Source of the DNA: Blastocladiella emersonii ATCC 22665
Taxonomy: Eukaryota > Blastocladiomycota > Blastocladiomycetes > Blastocladiales > Blastocladiaceae
Length of the DNA: 64,000 nucleotides
Assembly: GCA_025594325.1 (NCBI GenBank)
Contig: JANHCV010000017.1
Span: forward strand, 310,001-374,000
Direction: 5' to 3'
In this document: positions 37,204 to 50,790 of the stretch, piece by piece
How the letters are laid out: the number at the start of each line of letters is the position of its first letter
How positions within the stretch are numbered: position 1 is the stretch's first letter
Notes under the pieces: model-generated
Databases searched by the model: none
The model's input: only the letters and a program-made list of their open reading frames with translations
Told to the model about the DNA's origin: nothing
Position numbers and translations under genes: made by a program

Positions 37204-39754
37204 ACAGTATCGAACGAACAAGATATCTTACCATGGAAATATAGTTAACCAGCCACGCAAATGATTGTCATGCCACTTAATCAAAACCATACTCAAATGG
37301 TCGATTACCCTCACGTCCAAGCGGCCAAGGACCCAAACCGCCAGATACCCAAATCTACGACCACGTTGCGCACACTCCACTAGCCAACTCTTCGATCCCC
37401 TAATTATGGAGCCCGTCGTCAAAGTCCACGGTCCAATCAACGAGGTAAACAGCGAACTTGTCAAACTGCCAACCTGCCAACCAAACACCCACGCCGCTTC
37501 TCAAGCCACGGTGGGCCCGCGCATTTGCGTTGCCGTCCCAGCCAACGAAGGAATGACTGATGAGCCCTGGTAGCCTGCTAGACTGACAGCCTGACAGCGC
37601 CCGCTCAGTTGCTATTATCTATCTCGTAGGTAGTCTGGGAGGAGTTCGTTAGTCGATACGCGACCAGTCTCCTCCTGGCTGCCCGCTCTGCTGCCATCTC
37701 CAAGGCCCGCATGAAGATGGGCCAGGGAGGTTTACGAGCATTTCCTATCTCTCCTCTCTCCGTGTGAAACCATTCACCCGCGGACGGATGCGCACCACGC
37801 ACCGTGCACCGCGCACCGCGCACCGCGCACCGCGCACCGTGCACCGCGCACCGCGCACCGCGCACAGCGCACCGCGGACAGCGCACCGCGGACAGCGCCC
37901 GATGCACCACACGCTGCGCACACGGCGCCAACGGCCACGCTGGTGTCACGCACACACACTCGCATGAACGGCAAGCAGGCAAGGCTTCCTCAACTCAACC
38001 ATGATCCATCGTCCATGTCTGCTCGCTCCAACGGGTGCGCCTGCCTACCCTCCCAGTGCCATCGATTGATTGATTCATGTCCAGTGCTGCCCATGCTTTC
38101 ATGGCCGCGGGGTCCGTCAGAACGCCTTGCAATGCGTGCGCCTGCATGCACCTGCACTGCAGAGCGCTGCAGAGGGCTGCACAGCGCTGCGGAGGGCTGC
38201 ACAGCGCTGCGGAGGGCTGCAGAGGGCTAAGGCGGCAGGGCTTCTCCTCCTGCAGGGGACAGTACCAAGGCCAAGGAGTGCTAGTGACTACTAACGGAAT
38301 GGTGATTGGCCCCCTTCACACGCTCCTGGCAGGACTGCGTGTGGGCGTGCGGGCGTTTGTGCGTGCGTGCCTTGATTCGTCCACCATCATACGCGCAAAG
38401 TGACCAAGTGACCAAGTGACCAAGTGACCAAGGTGACCAAGGTGACCAAGGTGACCAAGGTGACCAAGGTGACCAAGTGACACACAAGCACCAAGCTAGG
38501 GTGGCCGGGCGGCCATGGAACGTACTGCATGGGAACCATTACCGTGGACTGGCCGCGGCCATTTATCGCAGCACAGCCCTGCCTGGCTCAGGACGCGGCG
38601 GGCGTGGGAGGCAGGCAGGGTAGATCGGTAGCAGCAGCAGGACCTGGCTAGCTGGCTGTCAAACAACACAAGTGAAGGGGTGCGTGAGGGAGGGTGTGTT
38701 GAATGAATGGATGGGTGGATGCAGGCAGAGAGAGACCTTCGTACGTGTCGTGGGTGATGAGGATTGGTTGGCCACCATCCACCAACGCCATGGCATGGCT
38801 GCGGGTGTCGCTGCGTGCGCCTTGGCGGGTGGTGTTGGTGGGTGGGTGGTCTTGGTGGGTGCTGTGGTGGTAGTGGAGCTAGAGTGGTGCCGTGGGGCTC
38901 TTGGGGTCCCCTTTCCTTCCTGTCTGGCCTAGGTGGGTCGGCGGACGCAGCGCGCATGCGGGCAAGGTAACAACATTGCTCACGCAATGGATCATGTATT
39001 TTATGGCAAGTAGTCTGCGAAGCAGAGACGGGGATGTCCGGCCCAATCGGACCCTCCACGGATCACAATATGCACGCAATGAATTGACTGATGATAGGGA
39101 TGTACCAAACCAGCCACGTAGACAATTGTCGTGGTTGTCGAACAAAACCATATTCAAATCTTTGGCAACGCGCCTGTCCAGCTAGCCAGGGACCCATGAA
39201 TCACAGTATCGACCCAACAAGATATTAGACCATGGTAATATAGTAAACCAACCTCGTACATAATTGTCATGGTACTCAAACAAAACCATATTCAAGTCTT
39301 TGCTTTCCCGCATATCCAGCTGGCCAGGGACCCATAAATCACAGTATCGAACGAACAAGATATCTTACCATGGAAATATAGTTAACCAGCCACGCGGACA
39401 ATTGTCATGGTACTCAAACAAAACCATATTCAAGTCTTTGCTTCCCCGTATGTCAAGCTGGTTGAAGACCCATGACTCACAGTATCGACCCAACAAGATA
39501 TTTGACCATGGAAATATAGTTAACCAGCCACGCGGACAATTGTCATGGTACTCAATCGAAACCACATTCTAGTCTTTGCTCTCCCGCATGTCAAGCTGGT
39601 TGAAGGCCCATAAATCACAGTATCGACCCAACAAGATATTTGACCATGGAAATATAGTAAACCAGCCACGCGGATAATTGTCATGGTACTCAATCAAAAC
39701 CATATTCAAGTCTTTGCTTTCCCGCACGTCCAGCTCGTTGAAGGCCCATAAATC
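37204..39754 (+). repeat. Macrosatellite unit U14 (2,551 bp, six monomers)
   Basis: Core +14 and +20 with G at the A/G site; the first unit with the 20-bp expansion. The block is 39065-39892, six monomers with the long entry. It shares the distinctive T at 39570 with U10 and has a private C at 39736 (CAGCTCGTTG instead of CAGCTGGTTG). Confidence 0.94.
38156..38225 (+). repeat. Expanded 10-bp minisatellite, 7 copies (+20 form)
   Basis: Same tract as at 1905-1954, with the GCTGCACAGC GCTGCGGAGG pair duplicated. Also present in U15, U16, U17, U18 and U21. Confidence 0.93.
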
Positions 39755-42443
39755 ACAGTATCGAACGAACAAGATATCTTACCATGGAAATATAGTTAAC
39801 CAGCCACGCAAATGATTGTCATGCCACTTAATCAAAACCATACTCAAATGGTCGATTACCCTCACGTCCAAGCGGCCAAGGACCCAAACCGCCAGATACC
39901 CAAATCTACGACCACGTTGCGCACACTCCACTAGCCAACTCTTCGATCCCCTAATTATGGAGCCCGTCGTCAAAGTCCACGGTCCAATCAACGAGGTAAA
40001 CAGCGAACTTGTCAAACTGCCAACCTGCCAACCAAACACCCACGCCGCTTCTCAAGCCACGGTGGGCCCGCGCATTTGCGTTGCCGTCCCAGCCAACGAA
40101 GGAATGACTGATGAGCCCTGGTAGCCTGCTAGACTGACAGCCTGACAGCGCCCGCTCAGTTGCTATTATCTATCTCGTAGGTAGTCTGGGAGGAGTTCGT
40201 TAGTCGATACGCGACCAGTCTCCTCCTGGCTGCCCGCTCTGCTGCCATCTCCAAGGCCCGCATGAAGATGGGCCAGGGAGGTTTACGAGCATTTCCTATC
40301 TCTCCTCTCTCCGTGTGAAACCATTCACCCGCGGACGGATGCGCACCACGCACCGTGCACCGCGCACCGCGCACCGCGCACCGCGCACCGTGCACCGCGC
40401 ACCGCGCACCGCGCACAGCGCACCGCGGACAGCGCACCGCGGACAGCGCCCGATGCACCACACGCTGCGCACACGGCGCCAACGGCCACGCTGGTGTCAC
40501 GCACACACACTCGCATGAACGGCAAGCAGGCAAGGCTTCCTCAACTCAACCATGATCCATCGTCCATGTCTGCTCGCTCCAACGGGTGCGCCTGCCTACC
40601 CTCCCAGTGCCATCGATTGATTGATTCATGTCCAGTGCTGCCCATGCTTTCATGGCCGCGGGGTCCGTCAGAACGCCTTGCAATGCGTGCGCCTGCATGC
40701 ACCTGCACTGCAGAGCGCTGCAGAGGGCTGCACAGCGCTGCGGAGGGCTGCACAGCGCTGCGGAGGGCTGCAGAGGGCTAAGGCGGCAGGGCTTCTCCTC
40801 CTGCAGGGGACAGTACCAAGGCCAAGGAGTGCTAGTGACTACTAACGGAATGGTGATTGGCCCCCTTCACACGCTCCTGGCAGGACTGCGTGTGGGCGTG
40901 CGGGCGTTTGTGCGTGCGTGCCTTGATTCGTCCACCATCATACGCGCAAAGTGACCAAGTGACCAAGTGACCAAGTGACCAAGGTGACCAAGGTGACCAA
41001 GGTGACCAAGGTGACCAAGGTGACCAAGTGACACACAAGCACCAAGCTAGGGTGGCCGGGCGGCCATGGAACGTACTGCATGGGAACCATTACCGTGGAC
41101 TGGCCGCGGCCATTTATCGCAGCACAGCCCTGCCTGGCTCAGGACGCGGCGGGCGTGGGAGGCAGGCAGGGTAGATCGGTAGCAGCAGCAGGACCTGGCT
41201 AGCTGGCTGTCAAACAACACAAGTGAAGGGGTGCGTGAGGGAGGGTGTGTTGAATGAATGGATGGGTGGATGCAGGCAGAGAGAGACCTTCGTACGTGTC
41301 GTGGGTGATGAGGATTGGTTGGCCACCATCCACCAACGCCATGGCATGGCTGCGGGTGTCGCTGCGTGCGCCTTGGCGGGTGGTGTTGGTGGGTGGGTGG
41401 TCTTGGTGGGTGCTGTGGTGGTAGTGGAGCTAGAGTGGTGCCGTGGGGCTCTTGGGGTCCCCTTTCCTTCCTGTCTGGCCTAGGTGGGTCGGCGGACGCA
41501 GCGCGCATGCGGGCAAGGTAACAACATTGCTCACGCAATGGATCATGTATTTTATGGCAAGTAGTCTGCGAAGCAGAGACGGGGATGTCCGGCCCAATCG
41601 GACCCTCCACGGATCACAATATGCACGCAATGAATTGACTGATGATAGGGATGTACCAAACCAGCCACGTAGACAATTGTCGTGGTTGTCGAACAAAACC
41701 ATATTCAAATCTTTGGCAACGCGCCTGTCCAGCTAGCCAGGGACCCATGAATCACAGTATCGACCCAACAAGATATTAGACCATGGTAATATAGTAAACC
41801 AACCTCGTACATAATTGTCATGGTACTCAAACAAAACCATATTCAAGTCTTTGCTTTCCCGCATATCCAGCTGGCCAGGGACCCATAAATCACAGTATCG
41901 AACGAACAAGATATCTTACCATGGAAATATAGTTAACCAGCCACGCGGACAATTGTCATGGTACTCAATCGAGACCACATTCAAGTCTTTGCTCTCCCGC
42001 ATGTCAAGCTGGTTGAAGGCCCATTAATCACAGTATCGACCCAACAAGATATTTGACCATGGAAATATAGTAAACCAGCCACGCGGATAATTGTCATGGT
42101 ACTCAATCAAAACCATATTCAAGTCTTTGCTTTCCCGCACGTCCAGCTGGTTGAAGGCCCATAAATCACAGTATCGACCCAACAAAGTATCTGACAACCG
42201 AAATATAGCAGGCAATCCACGCAGACAATTGTCATGCCACCTAATCAAAACCATATTCAAGTCTTTGCTTTCCCACATGTCAAGCTGGTTGAAGGCCCAT
42301 AAATCACAGTATCGAACCAACGAAATATCTGACCATGGAAATATAGTAAAGCAGCCACGCAGATAATTGTCATGGTACTCAATCAAAACCATATTCAAGT
42401 CTTTGCTTTCCCGCACGTCCAGCTGGTTGAAGGCCCATAAATC
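39755..42443 (+). repeat. Macrosatellite unit U15 (2,689 bp)
   Basis: Core +14 and +20 with G at the A/G site. The block is 41616-42581, seven monomers with the long entry. It has a distinctive G at 42212 (AGCAGGCAATCC instead of AGCAGACAATCC), shared only with U17, 5,380 bp downstream. Confidence 0.94.
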
Positions 42444-45134
42444 ACAGTATCGAACGAACAAGATATCTTACCATGGAAATATAGTTAACCAGCCACGCAA
42501 ATGATTGTCATGCCACTTAATCAAAACCATACTCAAATGGTCGATTACCCTCACGTCCAAGCGGCCAAGGACCCAAACCGCCAGATACCCAAATCTACGA
42601 CCACGTTGCGCACACTCCACTAGCCAACTCTTCGATCCCCTAATTATGGAGCCCGTCGTCAAAGTCCACGGTCCAATCAACGAGGTAAACAGCGAACTTG
42701 TCAAACTGCCAACCTGCCAACCAAACACCCACGCCGCTTCTCAAGCCACGGTGGGCCCGCGCATTTGCGTTGCCGTCCCAGCCAACGAAGGAATGACTGA
42801 TGAGCCCTGGTAGCCTGCTAGACTGACAGCCTGACAGCGCCCGCTCAGTTGCTATTATCTATCTCGTAGGTAGTCTGGGAGGAGTTCGTTAGTCGATACG
42901 CGACCAGTCTCCTCCTGGCTGCCCGCTCTGCTGCCATCTCCAAGGCCCGCATGAAGATGGGCCAGGGAGGTTTACGAGCATTTCCTATCTCTCCTCTCTC
43001 CGTGTGAAACCATTCACCCGCGGACGGATGCGCACCACGCACCGTGCACCGCGCACCGCGCACCGCGCACCGCGCACCGTGCACCGCGCACCGCGCACCG
43101 CGCACAGCGCACCGCGGACAGCGCCCGATGCACCACACGCTGCGCACACGGCGCCAACGGCCACGCTGGTGTCACGCACACACACTCGCATGAACGGCAA
43201 GCAGGCAAGGCTTCCTCAACTCAACCATGATCCATCGTCCATGTCTGCTCGCTCCAACGGGTGCGCCTGCCTACCCTCCCAGTGCCATCGATTGATTGAT
43301 TCATGTCCAGTGCTGCCCATGCTTTCATGGCCGCGGGGTCCGTCAGAACGCCTTGCAATGCGTGCGCCTGCATGCACCTGCACTGCAGAGCGCTGCAGAG
43401 GGCTGCACAGCGCTGCGGAGGGCTGCACAGCGCTGCGGAGGGCTGCAGAGGGCTAAGGCGGCAGGGCTTCTCCTCCTGCAGGGGACAGTACCAAGGCCAA
43501 GGAGTGCTAGTGACTACTAACGGAATGGTGATTGGCCCCCTTCACACGCTCCTGGCAGGACTGCGTGTGGGCGTGCGGGCGTTTGTGCGTGCGTGCCTTG
43601 ATTCGTCCACCATCATACGCGCAAAGTGACCAAGTGACCAAGTGACCAAGTGACCAAGTGACCAAGTGACCAAGGTGACCAAGGTGACCAAGGTGACCAA
43701 GGTGACCAAGGTGACCAAGTGACACACAAGCACCAAGCTAGGGTGGCCGGGCGGCCATGGAACGTACTGCATGGGAACCATTACCGTGGACTGGCCGCGG
43801 CCATTTATCGCAGCACAGCCCTGCCTGGCTCAGGACGCGGCGGGCGTGGGAGGCAGGCAGGGTAGATCGGTAGCAGCAGCAGGACCTGGCTAGCTGGCTG
43901 TCAAACAACACAAGTGAAGGGGTGCGTGAGGGAGGGTGTGTTGAATGAATGGATGGGTGGATGCAGGCAGAGAGAGACCTTCGTACGTGTCGTGGGTGAT
44001 GAGGATTGGTTGGCCACCATCCACCAACGCCATGGCATGGCTGCGGGTGTCGCTGCGTGCGCCTTGGCGGGTGGTGTTGGTGGGTGGGTGGTCTTGGTGG
44101 GTGCTGTGGTGGTAGTGGAGCTAGAGTGGTGCCGTGGGGCTCTTGGGGTCCCCTTTCCTTCCTGTCTGGCCTAGGTGGGTCGGCGGACGCAGCGCGCATG
44201 CGGGCAAGGTAACAACATTGCTCACGCAATGGATCATGTATTTTATGGCAAGTAGTCTGCGAAGCAGAGACGGGGATGTCCGGCCCAATCGGACCCTCCA
44301 CGGATCACAATATGCACGCAATGAATTGACTGATGATAGGGATGTACCAAACCAGCCACGTAGACAATTGTCGTGGTTGTCGAACAAAACCATATTCAAA
44401 TCTTTGGCAACGCGCCTGTCCAGCTAGCCAGGGACCCATGAATCACAGTATCGACCCAACAAGATATTAGACCATGGTAATATAGTAAACCAACCTCGTA
44501 CATAATTGTCATGGTACTCAAACAAAACCATATTCAAGTCTTTGCTTTCCCGCATATCCAGCTGGCCAGGGACCCATAAATCACAGTATCGAACGAACAA
44601 GATATCTTACCATGGAAATATAGTTAACCAGCCACGCGGACAATTGTCATGGTACTCAATCGAGACCACATTCAAGTCTTTGCTCTCCCGCATGTCAAGC
44701 TGGTTGAAGGCCCATTAATCACAGTATCGACCCAACAAGATATTTGACCATGGAAACATAGTAAACCAGCCACGCGGATAATTGTCATGGTACTCAATCA
44801 AAACCATATTCATATTTTTGCTTCCCCGTATGTCAAGCTGGTTGAAGACCCATGACTCACAGTATCGACCCAACAAGATATTTGACCATGGAAATATAGT
44901 TAACCAGCCACGCGGACAATTGTCATGGTACTCAATCGAAACCACATTCAAGTCTTTGCTCTCCCGCATGTCAAGCTGGTTGAAGGCCCATAAATCACAG
45001 TATCGACCCAACAAGATATTTGACCATGGAAATATAGTAAACCAGCCACGCGGATAATTGTCATGGTACTCAATCAAAACCATATTCAAGTCTTTGCTTT
45101 CCCGCACGTCCAGCTGGTTGAAGGCCCATAAATC
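42444..45134 (+). repeat. Macrosatellite unit U16 (2,691 bp)
   Basis: Core +20 and +16, without 14, and G at the A/G site. It is the first unit with the 16-bp expansion. The block is 44307-45272, seven monomers with the long entry. The monomers are mostly the CAAGATATTTGACC type, and the diverged AAAGTATCTGACAACC monomer present in most other blocks is absent. Confidence 0.94.
43627..43719 (+). repeat. Expanded TGACCAAG(G) minisatellite (+16 form)
   Basis: Five 8-mers, five 9-mers and one 8-mer, 93 bp. This form is also in U18-U23. It is found only in cores that have G at the A/G site. Confidence 0.94.
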
Positions 45135-47823
45135 ACAGTATCGAACGAACAAGATATCTTACCATGGAAATATAGTTAACCAGCCACGCAAATGATTGTC
45201 ATGCCACTTAATCAAAACCATACTCAAATGGTCGATTACCCTCACGTCCAAGCGGCCAAGGACCCAAACCGCCAGATACCCAAATCTACGACCACGTTGC
45301 GCACACTCCACTAGCCAACTCTTCGATCCCCTAATTATGGAGCCCGTCGTCAAAGTCCACGGTCCAATCAACGAGGTAAACAGCGAACTTGTCAAACTGC
45401 CAACCTGCCAACCAAACACCCACGCCGCTTCTCAAGCCACGGTGGGCCCGCGCATTTGCGTTGCCGTCCCAGCCAACGAAGGAATGACTGATGAGCCCTG
45501 GTAGCCTGCTAGACTGACAGCCTGACAGCGCCCGCTCAGTTGCTATTATCTATCTCGTAGGTAGTCTGGGAGGAGTTCGTTAGTCGATACGCGACCAGTC
45601 TCCTCCTGGCTGCCCGCTCTGCTGCCATCTCCAAGGCCCGCATGAAGATGGGCCAGGGAGGTTTACGAGCATTTCCTATCTCTCCTCTCTCCGTGTGAAA
45701 CCATTCACCCGCGGACGGATGCGCACCACGCACCGTGCACCGCGCACCGCGCACCGCGCACCGCGCACCGTGCACCGCGCACCGCGCACCGCGCACAGCG
45801 CACCGCGGACAGCGCACCGCGGACAGCGCCCGATGCACCACACGCTGCGCACACGGCGCCAACGGCCACGCTGGTGTCACGCACACACACTCGCATGAAC
45901 GGCAAGCAGGCAAGGCTTCCTCAACTCAACCATGATCCATCGTCCATGTCTGCTCGCTCCAACGGGTGCGCCTGCCTACCCTCCCAGTGCCATCGATTGA
46001 TTGATTCATGTCCAGTGCTGCCCATGCTTTCATGGCCGCGGGGTCCGTCAGAACGCCTTGCAATGCGTGCGCCTGCATGCACCTGCACTGCAGAGCGCTG
46101 CAGAGGGCTGCACAGCGCTGCGGAGGGCTGCACAGCGCTGCGGAGGGCTGCAGAGGGCTAAGGCGGCAGGGCTTCTCCTCCTGCAGGGGACAGTACCAAG
46201 GCCAAGGAGTGCTAGTGACTACTAACGGAATGGTGATTGGCCCCCTTCACACGCTCCTGGCAGGACTGCGTGTGGGCGTGCGGGCGTTTGTGCGTGCGTG
46301 CCTTGATTCGTCCACCATCATACGCGCAAAGTGACCAAGTGACCAAGTGACCAAGTGACCAAGGTGACCAAGGTGACCAAGGTGACCAAGGTGACCAAGG
46401 TGACCAAGTGACACACAAGCACCAAGCTAGGGTGGCCGGGCGGCCATGGAACGTACTGCATGGGAACCATTACCGTGGACTGGCCGCGGCCATTTATCGC
46501 AGCACAGCCCTGCCTGGCTCAGGACGCGGCGGGCGTGGGAGGCAGGCAGGGTAGATCGGTAGCAGCAGCAGGACCTGGCTAGCTGGCTGTCAAACAACAC
46601 AAGTGAAGGGGTGCGTGAGGGAGGGTGTGTTGAATGAATGGATGGGTGGATGCAGGCAGAGAGAGACCTTCGTACGTGTCGTGGGTGATGAGGATTGGTT
46701 GGCCACCATCCACCAACGCCATGGCATGGCTGCGGGTGTCGCTGCGTGCGCCTTGGCGGGTGGTGTTGGTGGGTGGGTGGTCTTGGTGGGTGCTGTGGTG
46801 GTAGTGGAGCTAGAGTGGTGCCGTGGGGCTCTTGGGGTCCCCTTTCCTTCCTGTCTGGCCTAGGTGGGTCGGCGGACGCAGCGCGCATGCGGGCAAGGTA
46901 ACAACATTGCTCACGCAATGGATCATGTATTTTATGGCAAGTAGTCTGCGAAGCAGAGACGGGGATGTCCGGCCCAATCGGACCCTCCACGGATCACAAT
47001 ATGCACGCAATGAATTGACTGATGATAGGGATGTACCAAACCAGCCACGTAGACAATTGTCGTGGTTGTCGAACAAAACCATATTCAAATCTTTGGCAAC
47101 GCGCCTGTCCAGCTAGCCAGGGACCCATGAATCACAGTATCGACCCAACAAGATATTAGACCATGGTAATATAGTAAACCAACCTCGTACATAATTGTCA
47201 TGGTACTCAAACAAAACCATATTCAAGTCTTTGCTTTCCCGCATATCCAGCTGGCCAGGGACCCATAAATCACAGTATCGAACGAACAAGATATCTTACC
47301 ATGGAAATATAGTTAACCAGCCACGCGGACAATTGTCATGGTACTCAATCGAGACCACATTCAAGTCTTTGCTCTCCCGCATGTCAAGCTGGTTGAAGGC
47401 CCATTAATCACAGTATCGACCCAACAAGATATTTGACCATGGAAATATAGTAAACCAGCCACGCGGATAATTGTCATGGTACTCAATCAAAACCATATTC
47501 AAGTCTTTGCTTTCCCGCACGTCCAGCTGGTTGAAGGCCCATAAATCACAGTATCGACCCAACAAAGTATCTGACAACCGAAATATAGCAGGCAATCCAC
47601 GCAGACAATTGTCATGCCACCTAATCAAAACCATATTCAAGTCTTTGCTTTCCCACATGTCAAGCTGGTTGAAGGCCCATAAATCACAGTATCGAACCAA
47701 CGAAATATCTGACCATGGAAATATAGTAAAGCAGCCACGCAGATAATTGTCATGGTACTCAATCAAAACCATATTCAAGTCTTTGCTTTCCCGCACGTCC
47801 AGCTGGTTGAAGGCCCATAAATC
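45135..47823 (+). repeat. Macrosatellite unit U17 (2,689 bp)
   Basis: Core +14 and +20 with G at the A/G site. The block is 46996-47961, seven monomers with the long entry. It carries the distinctive G at 47592 shared with U15. U15 and U17 look like the same sequence. Confidence 0.94.
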
Positions 47824-50790
47824 ACAGTATCGAACGAACAAGATATCTTACCATGGAAATATAGTTAACCAGCCACGCAAATGATTGTCATGCCACTTAA
47901 TCAAAACCATACTCAAATGGTCGATTACCCTCACGTCCAAGCGGCCAAGGACCCAAACCGCCAGATACCCAAATCTACGACCACGTTGCGCACACTCCAC
48001 TAGCCAACTCTTCGATCCCCTAATTATGGAGCCCGTCGTCAAAGTCCACGGTCCAATCAACGAGGTAAACAGCGAACTTGTCAAACTGCCAACCTGCCAA
48101 CCAAACACCCACGCCGCTTCTCAAGCCACGGTGGGCCCGCGCATTTGCGTTGCCGTCCCAGCCAACGAAGGAATGACTGATGAGCCCTGGTAGCCTGCTA
48201 GACTGACAGCCTGACAGCGCCCGCTCAGTTGCTATTATCTATCTCGTAGGTAGTCTGGGAGGAGTTCGTTAGTCGATACGCGACCAGTCTCCTCCTGGCT
48301 GCCCGCTCTGCTGCCATCTCCAAGGCCCGCATGAAGATGGGCCAGGGAGGTTTACGAGCATTTCCTATCTCTCCTCTCTCCGTGTGAAACCATTCACCCG
48401 CGGACGGATGCGCACCACGCACCGTGCACCGCGCACCGCGCACCGCGCACCGCGCACCGTGCACCGCGCACCGCGCACCGCGCACAGCGCACCGCGGACA
48501 GCGCCCGATGCACCACACGCTGCGCACACGGCGCCAACGGCCACGCTGGTGTCACGCACACACACTCGCATGAACGGCAAGCAGGCAAGGCTTCCTCAAC
48601 TCAACCATGATCCATCGTCCATGTCTGCTCGCTCCAACGGGTGCGCCTGCCTACCCTCCCAGTGCCATCGATTGATTGATTCATGTCCAGTGCTGCCCAT
48701 GCTTTCATGGCCGCGGGGTCCGTCAGAACGCCTTGCAATGCGTGCGCCTGCATGCACCTGCACTGCAGAGCGCTGCAGAGGGCTGCACAGCGCTGCGGAG
48801 GGCTGCACAGCGCTGCGGAGGGCTGCAGAGGGCTAAGGCGGCAGGGCTTCTCCTCCTGCAGGGGACAGTACCAAGGCCAAGGAGTGCTAGTGACTACTAA
48901 CGGAATGGTGATTGGCCCCCTTCACACGCTCCTGGCAGGACTGCGTGTGGGCGTGCGGGCGTTTGTGCGTGCGTGCCTTGATTCGTCCACCATCATACGC
49001 GCAAAGTGACCAAGTGACCAAGTGACCAAGTGACCAAGTGACCAAGTGACCAAGGTGACCAAGGTGACCAAGGTGACCAAGGTGACCAAGGTGACCAAGT
49101 GACACACAAGCACCAAGCTAGGGTGGCCGGGCGGCCATGGAACGTACTGCATGGGAACCATTACCGTGGACTGGCCGCGGCCATTTATCGCAGCACAGCC
49201 CTGCCTGGCTCAGGACGCGGCGGGCGTGGGAGGCAGGCAGGGTAGATCGGTAGCAGCAGCAGGACCTGGCTAGCTGGCTGTCAAACAACACAAGTGAAGG
49301 GGTGCGTGAGGGAGGGTGTGTTGAATGAATGGATGGGTGGATGCAGGCAGAGAGAGACCTTCGTACGTGTCGTGGGTGATGAGGATTGGTTGGCCACCAT
49401 CCACCAACGCCATGGCATGGCTGCGGGTGTCGCTGCGTGCGCCTTGGCGGGTGGTGTTGGTGGGTGGGTGGTCTTGGTGGGTGCTGTGGTGGTAGTGGAG
49501 CTAGAGTGGTGCCGTGGGGCTCTTGGGGTCCCCTTTCCTTCCTGTCTGGCCTAGGTGGGTCGGCGGACGCAGCGCGCATGCGGGCAAGGTAACAACATTG
49601 CTCACGCAATGGATCATGTATTTTATGGCAAGTAGTCTGCGAAGCAGAGACGGGGATGTCCGGCCCAATCGGACCCTCCACGGATCACAATATGCACGCA
49701 ATGAATTGACTGATGATAGGGATGTACCAAACCAGCCACGTAGACAATTGTCGTGGTTGTCGAACAAAACCATATTCAAATCTTTGGCAACGCGCCTGTC
49801 CAGCTAGCCAGGGACCCATGAATCACAGTATCGACCCAACAAGATATTAGACCATGGTAATATAGTAAACCAACCTCGTACATAATTGTCATGGTACTCA
49901 AACAAAACCATATTCAAGTCTTTGCTTTCCCGCATATCCAGCTGGCCAGGGACCCATAAATCACAGTATCGAACGAACAAGATATCTTACCATGGAAATA
50001 TAGTTAACCAGCCACGCGGACAATTGTCATGGTACTCAATCGAGACCACATTCAAGTCTTTGCTCTCCCGCATGTCAAGCTGGTTGAAGGCCCATTAATC
50101 ACAGTATCGACCCAACAAGATATTTGACCATGGAAACATAGTAAACCAGCCACGCGGATAATTGTCATGGTACTCAATCAAAACCATATTCATATTTTTG
50201 CTTCCCCGCATGTCAAGCTGGTTGAAGACCCATTAATCACAGTATCGAACCAACAAAATATCTGACCATGGAAATATAGTTAACCAGCCACGCGGACAAT
50301 TGTCATGGTACTCAATCGAAACCACATTCAAGTCTTTGCTCTCCCGCATGTCAAGCTGGTTGAAGGCCCATAAATCACAGTATCGACCCAACAAGATATT
50401 TGACCATGGAAATATAGTAAACCAGCCACGCGGACAATTGTCATGGTACTCAATCGAAACCATATTCAAGTCTTTGCTTTCCCGCACGTCCAGCTGGTTG
50501 AAGGCCCATAAATCACAGTATCGACCCAACAAAGTATCTGACAACCGAAATATAGCAGACAATCCACGCAGACAATTGTCATGCCACCTAATCAAAACCA
50601 TATTCAAGTCTTTGCTTTCCCACATGTCAAGCTGGTTGAAGGCCCATAAATCACAGTATCGAACCAACGAAATATCTGACCATGGAAATATAGTAAAGCA
50701 GCCACGCAGATAATTGTCATGGTACTCAATCAAAACCATATTCAAGTCTTTGCTTTCCCGCACGTCCAGCTGGTTGAAGGCCCATAAATC
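47824..50790 (+). repeat. Macrosatellite unit U18 (2,967 bp)
   Basis: Core +20 and +16 with G, the same haplotype as U16 and U21. The block is 49687-50928, nine monomers with the long entry, of the same type as U12. First member of the three-unit pattern U18-U20. Confidence 0.94.
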
